Assembly: GCA_963784995.1 (NCBI GenBank)
Contig: CAWATZ010000002.1
Location: 992,001-1,056,000, forward strand
Source: CAWATZ01 sp963784995
GTDB lineage: Bacteria > Planctomycetota > Planctomycetia > Gemmatales > Gemmataceae
Direction of reading: 5' to 3'
Length of the DNA: 64,000 bases
Shown: piece by piece, positions 1 to 8,874 of the stretch
How the letters are laid out: each line of letters begins with the position of its first letter
How positions within the stretch are numbered: the stretch's first letter is position 1
The notes under the pieces: generated by a model
What the model was told of the DNA's origin: nothing
The model's database searches: none
The model's input: only the letters and a program-made list of their open reading frames with translations
Program-made: the position numbers and the translations under genes

Positions 1-309
1 CGGAGGCCCGCCAATCTGGATGACGCCGCCCTCCGGCTCCAGCCGGCCCAGGGCGACCACCGGAAGATCGGAAGGTAACTGCCGGGAAGAGGATTCCTGG
101 CGCGACGAACTCACCGAAACGCCTGGCCAGAACGACACGCAGCGGGTGATCAAGCCCCCCGCGACAAACCCGGCTGCGACGCCAAGGAGCAGCACCCTGA
201 TCCCAGGGCCCTTGCTGGGCGGTCGCTCCGCGGCTCGTTCCCGCGGCGGATCGGGATGGAGCGCAGGCGTCTGCGCGGCCGGGGTCTCGAGAGCTGACAC
301 CGTCTTCAC
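1..309 (-). CDS. Membrane fusion protein of a DevB/HlyD-like ABC exporter, N-terminal part (runs off the window)
   Basis: The minus-strand frame is open from a GTG at 309 to the edge, giving 103 residues. An AGGAAAG box lies directly before the GTG. A proline-rich cytoplasmic stretch of about 40 residues is followed by one hydrophobic segment (about residues 44-65), a serine-rich linker, and then VVALGRLEPEGGVIQIGGPP. The 'ALGRLEPEG' signature is what periplasmic adaptor subunits of DevBCA-type exporters show just after their membrane anchor. Such proteins link an inner-membrane ABC pump to an outer-membrane exit duct. The coiled-coil and barrel parts lie outside the window, so the substrate is unknown. 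The start is inferred, because there is no upstream homology to test it. Confidence 0.7.
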   Translation of the reverse strand, partial: MKTVSALETPAAQTPALHPDPPRERAAERPPSKGPGIRVLLLGVAAGFVAGGLITRCVSFWPGVSVSSSRQESSSRQLPSDLPVVALGRLEPEGGVIQIGGPP

Positions 310-647
310 CTTTCCTCACAGTTCGTAGTTCGTAATTCGTAATTCGTCGTTCGGTGCTTGTTCTCGAATTACGACCTGAGAACAGGTTGTTTATAGCAGG
401 GAAATCCCCCATCTTCAAGAATAACGGAGGCATTTCCCCGGCCTTCCCGGCCGGGCGAATCGGAATGCTGGGAATAAGTGATCGGTTGTCCCTTTGCTTG
501 CCCCCTCACGCCTGGACGCAGGGATGGGGCAAGGTCTCCTTGGCAAGGATGAAGTCAGAAGGATGAAGGATGAATCAATACAAAGACCGCGTACTGTCTT
601 GATTCATCCTTCATCCTTCTGACTTCTGACTTCCGGAGTGGCCCTTC
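310..647. other. Intergenic region with simple repeats and a perfect inverted repeat
   Basis: No gene is supported here. The left side (about 320-352) has a run of related words built on TTCGTAATTCGT. The right side holds the 28-bp inverted repeat described separately. The region separates the divergent adaptor gene (minus) and the membrane protein gene (plus), so promoters for both should lie here, but none could be picked out with confidence. Confidence 0.5.
551..626. repeat. Perfect 28-bp inverted repeat, 20-nt loop
   Basis: Bases 551-578 and 599-626 are exact reverse complements. Each arm is itself built from a GAAGGATGAAGGATGAA-like tandem word. It ends 21 nt before the start of the gene at 648, so it would form a hairpin in that gene's leader. 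It has no T-run and is not a typical terminator. Confidence 0.85.
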
Positions 648-1985
648 ATGAAAAAGCGGATCTGGACTGGCGTGGCTTTGGTCCTTGGCGCGGGGCTGGT
701 GATGGCGCTGGTCGGTGCCGTGGTGGGCATCCATAATCCGATGACCCCTCACGCTCCCACGGGGTGGGAGGGCGGACTGATCGGCGGGGTGCTGGGCCTG
801 CTCTTCGGTTTGCTCCTTGTCGGCGTGTCCGGCTGGCAGGACAGGGCCCTGGTCCGCGGACTGGGCGGCGGCGTCTTCGGGGCAGTCCTCGGCCTGAGTT
901 TCGGTCTGCGCGGGCCCGGTTTCGCCGTGCCCGCGGGCTTGCTGGGCACGCTGGCGGGGGCGCTGGTCGGCAGCAGTTTCTTCCTGTTGTTCCGTTCCCG
1001 AATCCTTCTGGGGGTCCTGGCTGGCCTGTGGGCGGCGGGCCTCGCCGACCCTGAACGATACGCCCCGGCCCCGGATGCCTCCCGACCCCTGGCCGAATTA
1101 CCGCGGGACCAGACACAGGGCCCCGAGGCAGAGGACGACAACTTCTCCGTGGACATCACCCCACAGCCGATCGGCTTGATCCCGCCGGGGACGGTCGTGG
1201 GCGATCGTCCTCCTCCGGACTGGTCGAACCTGGTCCTCAAGACGCGCTTCAAGGTTGAGGCCGGCGCTGTGGATGGATTGCCGTCGGGGCTGCTGGATGG
1301 CGTGGGCGCCATTTTCACGGCCATCCTGGCCCGGGTCGAAGTCGTCCCGGGAGCGGCCGGGCCGCGCCACCGTCTCGCGGACCTGGCCACCGGCGCCGGG
1401 ACCAGCATCGCGGGCCAGGACACGATCCTGTCTACCTCAACCCGCAGCAAGCTGCGAGCAGACCTGGGGTTCTTTGGCTGGATGACCCTGGCCCACCACG
1501 AAAAGCGTTGGCCATCGATCCAGATCCGGGCCAGGTCCAACACCCTGGCAGTCTTTGACGATCCGACGTTGCTGCACCGCGACGGCGGGCACCATCCGAT
1601 GGTGTTGCGCTATGCTCTCCTGGTCGAGCCGAGAACCGGCGGGCTGGAAACGCTGGTGTGGCGCGTGGATGGCGACTCGGCAAAGGGATACCAGGGGGCG
1701 GTCGGGCCCCTGGAATGGTTGTCCGCCAATCAGATGGGCCGCTGTCGGCTCCACGCCGCGTCCCAGTTCCCCCTGGGACTGGCGGGAGCTCCCTCCCTGG
1801 CCATTCTCAACCTGCCGCCGGGGCGCACCCAGATTCCCATTCCCGACCGGTTACGGGAAGTGCTGGGCCTGCTCCAGTTAACGCCCGCGCAGGCACGGGA
1901 AATGGAAAAGGGCCTCCGGAATCTGGTGTTCCCCAGGCCTCCGGGCCAGGCAGCGATCCGACCAATTCCCCGGAGCCGCGACTGA
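648..1985 (+). CDS. Hypothetical multi-pass membrane protein, 445 aa
   Basis: I do not recognise the family. The N-terminal 125 residues are strongly hydrophobic with about four or five membrane segments (roughly residues 7-27, 43-65, 74-92, 96-118 and 119-131), rich in glycine and alanine. The remaining 310 residues are soluble-looking, with no cysteine clusters or motifs that I can name. This layout, a small membrane bundle plus a long C-terminal domain, is common among unassigned planctomycete proteins. The ATG at 648 is the first in frame and is followed directly by a hydrophobic stretch. No strong ribosome site is visible, and the upstream hairpin ends only 21 nt away. The next gene fragment starts 12 nt after the stop. 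Confidence 0.7.
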   Translation: MKKRIWTGVALVLGAGLVMALVGAVVGIHNPMTPHAPTGWEGGLIGGVLGLLFGLLLVGVSGWQDRALVRGLGGGVFGAVLGLSFGLRGPGFAVPAGLLGTLAGALVGSSFFLLFRSRILLGVLAGLWAAGLADPERYAPAPDASRPLAELPRDQTQGPEAEDDNFSVDITPQPIGLIPPGTVVGDRPPPDWSNLVLKTRFKVEAGAVDGLPSGLLDGVGAIFTAILARVEVVPGAAGPRHRLADLATGAGTSIAGQDTILSTSTRSKLRADLGFFGWMTLAHHEKRWPSIQIRARSNTLAVFDDPTLLHRDGGHHPMVLRYALLVEPRTGGLETLVWRVDGDSAKGYQGAVGPLEWLSANQMGRCRLHAASQFPLGLAGAPSLAILNLPPGRTQIPIPDRLREVLGLLQLTPAQAREMEKGLRNLVFPRPPGQAAIRPIPRSRD

Positions 1986-1997
1986 AAGTCATCAGCC

Positions 1998-2410
1998 ATG
2001 AAAATCACGCACGCGGAAGCCATTCCTCTGCGCCTGCCCGAAGTCAACGAGCGTTGCGACGGCAGCCAGGAAACGCTGGGTGTGAAGGTCCATACCGACG
2101 ATGGCCTGATCGGCGTGGGCGAGGCGGACTCGTCGGCGCTGGCGGCCAAGGCGATCATCGACCCTCCCCTGTCGCACAAGATCTGTCGCGGCCTGGCGGA
2201 GTGCGTGATCGGCTGCGATCCCTTCGAGATCGATCGGCTCGTGCAACGGATGTACGAGGGCTCGATCTTCTTTGGCCGGCAGGGCGCCGTGATCCAGGCG
2301 ATGAGCGGCGTCGAGATTGCCCTTTGGGACATCCTGGGTAAAGCGGCGGACGCTGGTCAGCCAGGGATTCCGGGAGGTCAAGTTCGGCTGGGGCCCGCTC
2401 GGTCAGAGCG
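1998..2410 (+). pseudogene. Enolase-superfamily (mandelate racemase/muconate lactonizing type) gene, N-terminal remnant
   Basis: Residues 1-117 are a complete-looking N-terminal capping domain: it begins MKITHAEAIPLRLPE and contains FFGRQGAVIQAMSGVEIALW and then DILGKA. The match stops at about 2345. A short stretch in another frame (about 2344-2410) reads SQGFREVKFGWGPLGQS, which resembles a strand and helix from the catalytic barrel of the same superfamily. The bases between were therefore lost, and the metal-binding and catalytic residues of the barrel are absent. The remnant runs into the antisense kinase remnant. Superfamily members remove a proton next to a carboxylate, but this copy cannot be active. 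Misassembly is an alternative to true decay. Confidence 0.75.
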
Positions 2411-3522
2411 AAGCGAGCGACCTTGCTCACGTGCGTGCGGCCCGCCAGGGTCTGGGGCCGGCTCTGCGTGAACCCATTCCCACGCGGCGAGCAGCCCGAC
2501 GGCGGCCGCGGCCCCAATCACGGCCCACCGCACGACCGGGTCGAGCTGGAGGCGGTAGGCCCACCCGAGCGGGTTGAACCAGCTCTCCCCCTCGATCAAC
2601 AACCGGAGCGACCGCCACCGGTCGATTCGCGACACGTCGATGGCGCAGCCGAGCAATCCGCTCAGCAGCCCCCAGGTCACGCCGACCGCGACCACGCACG
2701 TGACCGCCGCCGCGTTGCGCCGCAGCCACCGGGCCGCCAGCCGGGCCGCGGACGGGGGACGAGCCCGCGTCGGCTGGCCGGCCAGCCAGCGGTCGAGGTC
2801 GTCGGCCAGCTCGGCGGCGCTGGCATACCGCGCCGCCGGGTCCTTCGCCAGACATTTCAGCGCCACCGCCGCCAGGTCAGGGTCGGCGGCCGGGTTCAGC
2901 GTCCGATCGGCCAGGTCGCGGTGGAGGATGCCGCGCTGGTGGGCGAAGTGGACCGCCCGGGCGACCGCCGCCACGAGCCCGGCCGCGGCCCGCGGGTCGG
3001 CCGGGCCGGGCCGATCGGCGAGGCTCCCGCCGGGGACCAGCTTCATGGTAAAGTACTGCCGGCCGGCGTGCTCGCCGACCTCGGAGATCGGCAGCACGTT
3101 CGGGTGGTCGAGGTTCGCGGCCGCCTGAGCTTCGTGCTTGAACCGCTCGACATCGGCCGCCGACGCCAGCTCTCCGGCCACGATCCTTTTCAGGGCGACG
3201 GTTCGGTTGAGGGACGTCTGCCGGGTCCTGTACACGACCCCCATGCCCCGCGGGCGATCTCCTCGAGCAGTCCGTAGTCGCCGAAATAGCGGACGGTCGG
3301 CGGCAGGAAGGAGGCGGTGTCGAAGGCGGCTGTCTGCCCGGGGTCGGCCAGCCGCAGCGGGGCGGCGAGCCGGTCGATCCGGTCCAGGTCGGCGAAGTAC
3401 GCGGCCAGCTCGGCGGCCAGCTGCGGGTGGGCGGCCAGGATCGCGGCGCGGTCGGGCTTCTCCCCGCGCTCAACGGCCTCCAGGAAGCCAGCGATCACCG
3501 CGCCGAGGGGGCCGCCGTCCAG
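2378..3522 (-). pseudogene. Ser/Thr protein kinase remnant with frameshift and internal deletion
   Basis: The N-terminal part (about 3522-3245) has the helical leader seen in planctomycete kinases (LGAVIAGFLEAVERGEKPDR, then AAHPQLAAEL) and the start of the kinase fold (YFGDYGLLEEIARG). A one-base loss at about 3240 moves the rest to another frame, where GMGVVYR and the VALKR lysine appear. The HRDL motif is followed at once by ADRTLNPAADPDLAAVALKC, so the catalytic asparagine, the DFG motif, the activation loop and the APE motif are missing. A C-terminal section with two hydrophobic segments follows. The protein could not be an active kinase. Its true 3' end is unclear because it runs into the enolase-superfamily remnant. 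Confidence 0.8.
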
Positions 3523-3869
3523 GCCGCAAGTCCTGGCGGCTGGCGGACGGCCCGCACGACGCCTTGCCCTCAGATTGGTGTGGGTCCAACTTCGGTGCCG
3601 AGAATGGGCCCACATGCGCGCCGATTACGAAGCCACCTTCAGTCATTTGCGCGCGGCGGTCGGACACACCGCTGTCTGATGTGACCGACGCACGCATTCG
3701 GGCAAAGTATGGGGTTGGGCCGCCATTATACCCTTTGAGGTGGGCGACCTTTGGATTCCGTACCGGCGACCGAGGCAATGCGCTCCACGCCACTCCGGTC
3801 GGCGCTGGCACCGTCAGCGGTTCATAACGGATTGGGTGCAGGACCGTCAAGTTGCGTGCATGCAGGGGC
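3523..3869. other. Region of about 350 bp without a supported gene
   Basis: Open frames here are short and show no recognisable protein features. The stretch probably holds the lost 5' end of the kinase remnant and the 3' flank of the membrane protein gene that ends at 3870. Confidence 0.4.
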
Positions 3870-4967
3870 TTACGCCGGCTGTTCGCCTGGCGCCGCGGGC
3901 CGCGTGTGAAAAGCACGAATGCCGAGGTAGCGCAGGAAAAACACGGCCAGATAAACGCCGGCGACACCCGCGCAGCCCAGACGAAAGCCGCCGGAAAACC
4001 AGCTGCGGTGATACTCTTCCAGAGCGTTGCTGGCGAAGCGGCCGACAAAGAACGCCAGTGTCAGTGCGGCCAGCAGCAGCGTGCAAGACCCCACGCCCAA
4101 CCGCCGGAACAGGGCGGCGACAGCCTGCGGGCCCGCGATGACACGCCGGCTCTCCGCGGTGGCCAAGAGGGCGAGCAGCCAGTAACTGGCGGCCGCAGCG
4201 CTCAATTCACCCAGAATCAATTGATCTCCCAGGTCGGGATCGCCGCCGTGAAACCAGTAGGCGAAAGCCGCGCCCGCGAACAGCACCGGCCCGGCGAAGA
4301 AGCAGAGCAGCCAGGTCAGGCAACTGCGCAACACGAGGCCCGCGGACAACGCCGGCCAGCGAATGTGCCGGTACTCTCCGGCCGCGGCCGATCCAAGGAC
4401 GCAATCGAGAAATCCAATCGTGTAGCAAACAGTCCCGAGCCCGAGCAGGCCGATCAGCACGGTCCAGCTCGCGCCGTCTTCTGCCATCCGTTCGGAGAGT
4501 TGCGCCAGGTACGTGGCCGCTTGGGAAGCGAACATCCCCAGGCCGGCCCCCAGACCCACCACCAACGGCCAGGCGCGGAATGGGTAGAGGAGACACTGCA
4601 ACCAGTTCGTCTCGAGGTGCCAGACGATTTGCCGCCGTGCCTGCCCCCTGCGCCGGCGTGCGTGCTCGGCCGACGGCAGCTTGTGCTTGTCGTCCAGCGG
4701 CACCCACGTGCCATCCGAGACCCGGTTCGGGTCGCCCCGGGAGGAACGAACGAGAAAGAAGATCGGGCCGGTCGGTTCGGCGTTTGGCCTTTCGACGCGG
4801 GGACGATTGCGAACGGGTGCCGGCCCGTTCTCCGTTTCCGAGACAGGTGCATCGAGCGCCGGAACCGTGACGGGACTGTCGCAGCCCGGGCAGAGAATCC
4901 GCCGGGAGGCAAGTTCGTCGCGGGCCCGCAGGTGCTTGCCGCAGGGGCAAACGAAAGTGATGGCCAT
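3870..4967 (-). CDS. Zinc-ribbon multi-pass membrane protein, 365 aa
   Basis: I chose the ATG at 4967 (MAITFVCPCGKHLRARDELA) over a GTG 48 nt upstream, because family-like proteins begin directly with the ribbon. Residues 7-30 hold a CxC...CxxC set (CPCGKHL and ILCPGC), which suggests a small zinc ribbon facing the cytoplasm. A charged, proline-rich linker of about 90 residues follows, and then about six or seven hydrophobic segments to the C-terminus. A second protein of the same plan is encoded at 28111-29235. Zinc-ribbon membrane proteins of this type are common and unassigned in planctomycetes, and no enzymatic motif is visible. It lies 84 nt downstream of the DUF1111 cytochrome gene on the same strand. 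Confidence 0.75.
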   Translation of the reverse strand: MAITFVCPCGKHLRARDELASRRILCPGCDSPVTVPALDAPVSETENGPAPVRNRPRVERPNAEPTGPIFFLVRSSRGDPNRVSDGTWVPLDDKHKLPSAEHARRRRGQARRQIVWHLETNWLQCLLYPFRAWPLVVGLGAGLGMFASQAATYLAQLSERMAEDGASWTVLIGLLGLGTVCYTIGFLDCVLGSAAAGEYRHIRWPALSAGLVLRSCLTWLLCFFAGPVLFAGAAFAYWFHGGDPDLGDQLILGELSAAAASYWLLALLATAESRRVIAGPQAVAALFRRLGVGSCTLLLAALTLAFFVGRFASNALEEYHRSWFSGGFRLGCAGVAGVYLAVFFLRYLGIRAFHTRPAAPGEQPA

Positions 4968-5051
4968 GACCAGAACTCTTTTAATGGACGCTTCCAGGCG
5001 AGCGGCGTGGTTCACCCCCGCCGCCTTGTCGGCGCGACAGCCCGGCGGTGC

Positions 5052-6347
5052 TTACTCCTTGGCGACTTCCCTTGGCGGCGCCCGCAGTGTCTTGAGGAAG
5101 GCGATGAGCTGGCCTTGCTCGGCAGGGCTGGCGCTGGAAGCGCTGGGACGACCGCAAGCCCTGGCCGCCGTGCAGCCGGACGGCTTCCTCGAGCGTGGCG
5201 GCCCGGCCGTCGTGCAGGTAGGCGCGGAGTCCGCGACGCCCCAGAGCGGCGGCGTCCGCCACTCGCGCGGCGACGGCCCATCCACGACGAGGTCCGGGAT
5301 CGGCACGACGATCTCGTAGTAAGCTCCGCCCGCCTGCATCTCCTGGCTCATGGGATGGAGCAGCAGGTCGCTGTAGAGGCCTGGGACTGAGCCGAGATCC
5401 GGAGTGTGGCAATCCGCGCAGCCCAGGGCGTGGAAAATCTTTTTGCCCGCCGTCACCTGGACGGCGGCCCCGGCTTCCTCCGGGATCCGTTCCACCGGCC
5501 GGGGCAGCGCGGCGACGAAGGCCGTCAGCTGATCGCACTGCTCCGCGGTCAGGTCGAGGCCGGGGGGCTGGTAGTCGGGTAGGTTCATCGGCCGGGGTTG
5601 GGCCTGGCTGGGGTTTCCCAGCCCGAGTTCGTTGGCGCAAGCGGCTTGCACGAAGGCCGCGAGCGTGGTGGTCTGTCCCTTCCAGCCAAACTTGCCGATC
5701 CGGCCGTTGGCCAGGCGCGAGGCCCGGCCCACCGGAGCGGCGTCGGCGTCAGCGGGAGCCAGGCCCCACTTCAAGCGCTGCCGGCGCTCGTTGGCGATGA
5801 TGACGCGGTCGGGAATCTCATCGATCAACTTGTCCCCGAAGAGTGCGGGGGTGTTGAGTTGCGCGACCTGGACGCCGGGTGGGAAGCGGATCAAGCCGCC
5901 GGTCGGCGTCCTGCCGGGCATGGGGATCAGCGTCTCGAGGCCTGGATTGGAGATGGGGGGCAGCGCGGGATGGACATTCGCAAGCGTCTCACCCTGGGAC
6001 CAGATCGATTCGGCATGCACCACACCCTCGCGCGGCCTGTCGCCGTCGCGGAGCGGGCGGATGGTGTAGGTGGTGACGTTTTGCATCTCCTCGCCGCTGC
6101 CGCCCGGCCCGTTTTGGAAATGGCAGGCGACGCACGAGCTGGCATTGAAAACGGGGCCGACACCGTCGCCGCCGCCTGCCAACGGATCGCCCGGTGTCCA
6201 GACGTGCTTGAACAGCACCTCGCCGGCCCTGGCCATCGCCGGGTCCACGGGCTTGGGCCGCTGTCGCAGCCAGGCCGCGGACCTCATGCCGGCCGGGGCC
6301 AGCGCCGCCAGGGCCAATCCAAGCAACACGATCCAGGATGTCTTCAT
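5052..6347 (-). CDS. Dihaem cytochrome c, DUF1111 'thiol oxidoreductase' type, with compensating frame breaks
   Basis: The start at 6347 has a GGAGG box. Residues 1-25 form a signal peptide. Two CxxCH haem c sites are visible: CVACH at about residue 76 and CADCH at about residue 316, each with family-typical surroundings (FNASSCVACHFQNGPGG; ALGCADCHTPDLGS). The protein should be periplasmic, and the family is of uncertain redox role. Near the C-terminus the frame departs from the expected sequence between about 5223 and 5136. There another frame reads YLHDGRAATLEEAVRLHGG, the normal DUF1111 ending, after which the original frame returns with SPAEQGQLIAFLKTL. So a one-base loss and a later compensating indel scramble about 29 residues. 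Sequence error is the simplest reading. Confidence 0.85.
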   Translation of the reverse strand: MKTSWIVLLGLALAALAPAGMRSAAWLRQRPKPVDPAMARAGEVLFKHVWTPGDPLAGGGDGVGPVFNASSCVACHFQNGPGGSGEEMQNVTTYTIRPLRDGDRPREGVVHAESIWSQGETLANVHPALPPISNPGLETLIPMPGRTPTGGLIRFPPGVQVAQLNTPALFGDKLIDEIPDRVIIANERRQRLKWGLAPADADAAPVGRASRLANGRIGKFGWKGQTTTLAAFVQAACANELGLGNPSQAQPRPMNLPDYQPPGLDLTAEQCDQLTAFVAALPRPVERIPEEAGAAVQVTAGKKIFHALGCADCHTPDLGSVPGLYSDLLLHPMSQEMQAGGAYYEIVVPIPDLVVDGPSPREWRTPPLWGVADSAPTCTTAGPPRSRKPSGCTAARACGRPSASSASPAEQGQLIAFLKTLRAPPREVAKE

Positions 6348-6597
6348 GGCTTGCCTCCGCCGCTTGGCGGTTTGTCGATCTTGCCCGGTTCTACGGGGTC
6401 ATCTCTGACAATGTTACCCGGAAGGGAGCCCAAAGTGCAATGATGTCGTGGGCGGAATTCTGTCAGCAGCCATCCTTGACCCCTGGGCGCAGCGCGCCAC
6501 CTCGGAACCAATTGTTGAGAACAAGGTCGTCCGGATTGAGTAAGATAACAACTGTTGGGATAATGTCTCGCTCCGTTCAGTGCTCAGGAGATAATCA

Positions 6598-7575
6598 ATG
6601 CCGCGCTTCTGCTCCGTGCGCCGGTTGCTGTCGCCCTCTCTGCTGTGCTGCTTCCCCATCGTGATGGGCCTGCTCGCCGACGCTCCTCGAGCTGCCGACA
6701 AGAAGGACGACCCGAGGTGGATCAAGCTGGTGGTGAAGGGCCATCGGTTCGAGATGGAGTTTGCCCGGATACCCAAGGGCAAGTTCACGATGGGCTCCCC
6801 CAAGGGGGAGAAGTACCGCGAGGACGTCGAGATCGAGCACGAGGTGGAGATCACCAGGGACTACTGGCTCGGCAAGACCGAGGTTACGGTCGGCCAGTTC
6901 CGCGCCTTCGTCGCCGACACCGGCTACCAGACCGAGGCCGAGAAGGGCGACGGCACTGACGGCTGGGACGCCGACAAGAGGAAATGGCTGAAGGACAAGC
7001 GCTGCAACTGGAAGTCGCTGGGCTTCAAACAAACGGACGAACACCCGGTGGTCTGCGTGAGCTGGAACGACGCGAAGGCGTTCTGCGACTGGCTCGCCAA
7101 GAAGAGCGGCAGGGCGACGCGGCTACCGACCGAGGCGGAGTGGGAGCGGGCTTGTCGGGGCGGCACGCAGACGAGCTTTCACTTCGGCGACGACGAGAAG
7201 GACTTGCCGCTTTACGCGAACCTGGCCGATGAGTCCTTCCGCAAGGCGACGAAGATAGCGGCCAGCATCAAGGGGGACGACGGGCACGCCTTCACGGCTC
7301 CGGTGCGAAGCTTCCGGCCCAACGCTTTCGGGCTGTATGACATGCACGGCAACGTGGCAGAGTGGTGTGCCGACCAGTATCGCCTTTACAAGGACATCGT
7401 TAGCAACAAAGATCCCGAGAGCATGAAAAAAGATGGCGAAAAGGCAAACTGTGTCCTGCGCGGCGGCGCGTGGTGTGACGGCCCGAGGTACTCTCGCGCC
7501 GGGTTTCGTGGCAGGATTGCGCCGTCGGAACGCCACGACGGCTTCGGGCTCCGCGTTGCCTTCCGCCTGGACTGA
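6598..7575 (+). CDS. Exported SUMF1/formylglycine-generating-enzyme-like protein, 325 aa
   Basis: The start at 6598 has a CAGGAG box 7 nt upstream. An N-terminal basic and hydrophobic stretch ending near ADAPRAADKK suggests a signal peptide. The body carries the usual family landmarks in order: IPKGKFTMGSP, the DYWLGKTEVT strand, CVSWNDAKAFCDWL, RLPTEAEWERACRGG, GLYDMHGNVAEWC, VLRGGAWCD and a closing GFGLRVAF. True formylglycine-generating enzymes use two cysteines near the active site, but most planctomycete members of this fold are not proven sulfatase activators. The fold is also used in other roles, so the substrate is unknown. A second, TIGR02996-headed member is at 58592-59441. No sulfatase gene is seen in the window. 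Confidence 0.85.
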   Translation: MPRFCSVRRLLSPSLLCCFPIVMGLLADAPRAADKKDDPRWIKLVVKGHRFEMEFARIPKGKFTMGSPKGEKYREDVEIEHEVEITRDYWLGKTEVTVGQFRAFVADTGYQTEAEKGDGTDGWDADKRKWLKDKRCNWKSLGFKQTDEHPVVCVSWNDAKAFCDWLAKKSGRATRLPTEAEWERACRGGTQTSFHFGDDEKDLPLYANLADESFRKATKIAASIKGDDGHAFTAPVRSFRPNAFGLYDMHGNVAEWCADQYRLYKDIVSNKDPESMKKDGEKANCVLRGGAWCDGPRYSRAGFRGRIAPSERHDGFGLRVAFRLD

Positions 7576-8043
7576 CAACGTCCAGACGCCGAGAAAACTT
7601 CTTGGTATGCTCCTCGACAGTTACCGCCGCTGACCACGCCCTCCCCACAATGCGGGAGGATCAGAAAAGTTGTAGGCATAGCCCCCTGCCGTTCGCTCTG
7701 TTGAGCTTGTCCTTCGAGAGCCCGTCATCCGTTTGGGTAATCGAAGGGACCGGCCCGGAGCGGACTCAAGGAGAGGCATCACCCCGGACCGGCAGACCAG
7801 AATCGCCTTTCGGCTTCCGGTGGAGCATCCGTACCAGGATCTGCGGCCACGAGCAAGAGCGTTTCGAGGGGACCATATGCCACCCGACTCCGTGTAGGGT
7901 AGTTGGGATTTCGAGGTGAAGGGTCTTGACCGGGAAGGGGCGACGTAGGACGATGTAAAGTTGACCGAGAGTGCCAACCGTCGGCTGGCCCCGGTCAGGC
8001 TACTCACCGGTTCAGCCGGCGTTTCTCATGAAAGGATGCTCGC
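7576..8043. other. Region of about 470 bp with no recognisable gene
   Basis: Both strands are open for roughly 100-130 codons but neither product shows a known motif. Composition is lower in GC than in the neighbours. The end of a possible plus-strand frame (stop near 7894) reads VEHPYQDLRPRARAFRGDHM, which I could not place. It may be the remnant of a mobile element. I make no functional call. Confidence 0.3.
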
Positions 8044-8874
8044 ATGTCCGGGTTTCGGCACCTCGCACTTCTGGCCGTCGTGGCTGCCATCGGGATTTTC
8101 TCCGTCGATCGGAATTGCCGACCGATCGCGCGAATCGACCTGCCTCAGGAGCCGACGGGGTTCGCCGATTCGTTCGACGACCCGACGGAGTTCGCCGATT
8201 CGCCCCACGACCCGATTGTGCCCGCGGGTCCGCTTGACGACATTCGCAAAACGGAGCGGAGCCGGCGAGCAGAACGGCCCGTCGGCGATCCAAAGCGTGA
8301 GAACGGCATGAACTACGAGGAAGTGTTGAAGGGATGGAATGGCTTTGGCACGCGGCCGCACCCCAAAACCGCCGAGCCGATGCCGCCGACCTCGTGCCGT
8401 TCGGTCGAACCGGCCCCGAAAGACGCCGACCCGTTCTCCGGACCGCACCGCCTCCACGACCTCACGGTTGCGTTGTTCGAGAGCCAGTCGGGTTTCGGGT
8501 TCTGGCGCATGATGATCAGTAAGAACGATCGCGGCGTTTGGGTTTCGTCGCGGGTCGTCGATCGCGTCGAACTCGTCAGCCTGCTGACCGACTATCAGCC
8601 GTCGGTGTACGTACTCGACGAGATGGCGACGCCGGTACTAGCCCGGCAAGCGAAACGCCGGCCGCTCGACGAGTTCGAGCGCCGCGGCCTCGACGCCGTG
8701 CGCCGCGGCGAGGAACTCGTGTGGACACGGGAGGCGCCGACGCGGATGTTCGGCGCGATCCGCGCGAGGGCGGATTGTCTGGACTGTCACGCGAACGCCA
8801 CGGAGGGCGACCTGCTCGGCGCGTTCACGTACTATCTCAAGGCACCAGTCGATAAGCTGAAGGTTCGAGAATGA
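8044..8874 (+). CDS. Exported single-haem protein with DUF3365-like domain, 276 aa
   Basis: The start at 8044 has an AAAGGA box. Residues 1-23 form a signal peptide or anchor. A low-complexity linker follows that contains two tandem copies of an 11-residue unit (TGFADSFDDP and TEFADSPHDP), doubled at DNA level too. The C-terminal half (about residues 135-270) has a CLDCH haem c site in the context RADCLDCHANATEGDLLGAF, and a region FWRMMISKND...VDRVELVSLL resembling periplasmic haem-binding sensory domains of the DUF3365 kind. It is probably a periplasmic electron-transfer or redox-sensing protein. No partner is encoded next to it. The domain assignment is by eye. Confidence 0.65.
   Translation: MSGFRHLALLAVVAAIGIFSVDRNCRPIARIDLPQEPTGFADSFDDPTEFADSPHDPIVPAGPLDDIRKTERSRRAERPVGDPKRENGMNYEEVLKGWNGFGTRPHPKTAEPMPPTSCRSVEPAPKDADPFSGPHRLHDLTVALFESQSGFGFWRMMISKNDRGVWVSSRVVDRVELVSLLTDYQPSVYVLDEMATPVLARQAKRRPLDEFERRGLDAVRRGEELVWTREAPTRMFGAIRARADCLDCHANATEGDLLGAFTYYLKAPVDKLKVRE

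Noticed and set aside
3852..5390. Plus-strand open frame of about 510 codons opposite the zinc-ribbon membrane protein
   Set aside because: It is antisense to a protein with clear membrane segments and a zinc ribbon; the plus product is low-complexity.
6598..7575. Calling the SUMF1-like protein a true sulfatase-activating enzyme
   Set aside because: The fold is shared by many non-activating proteins and no sulfatase gene is nearby.
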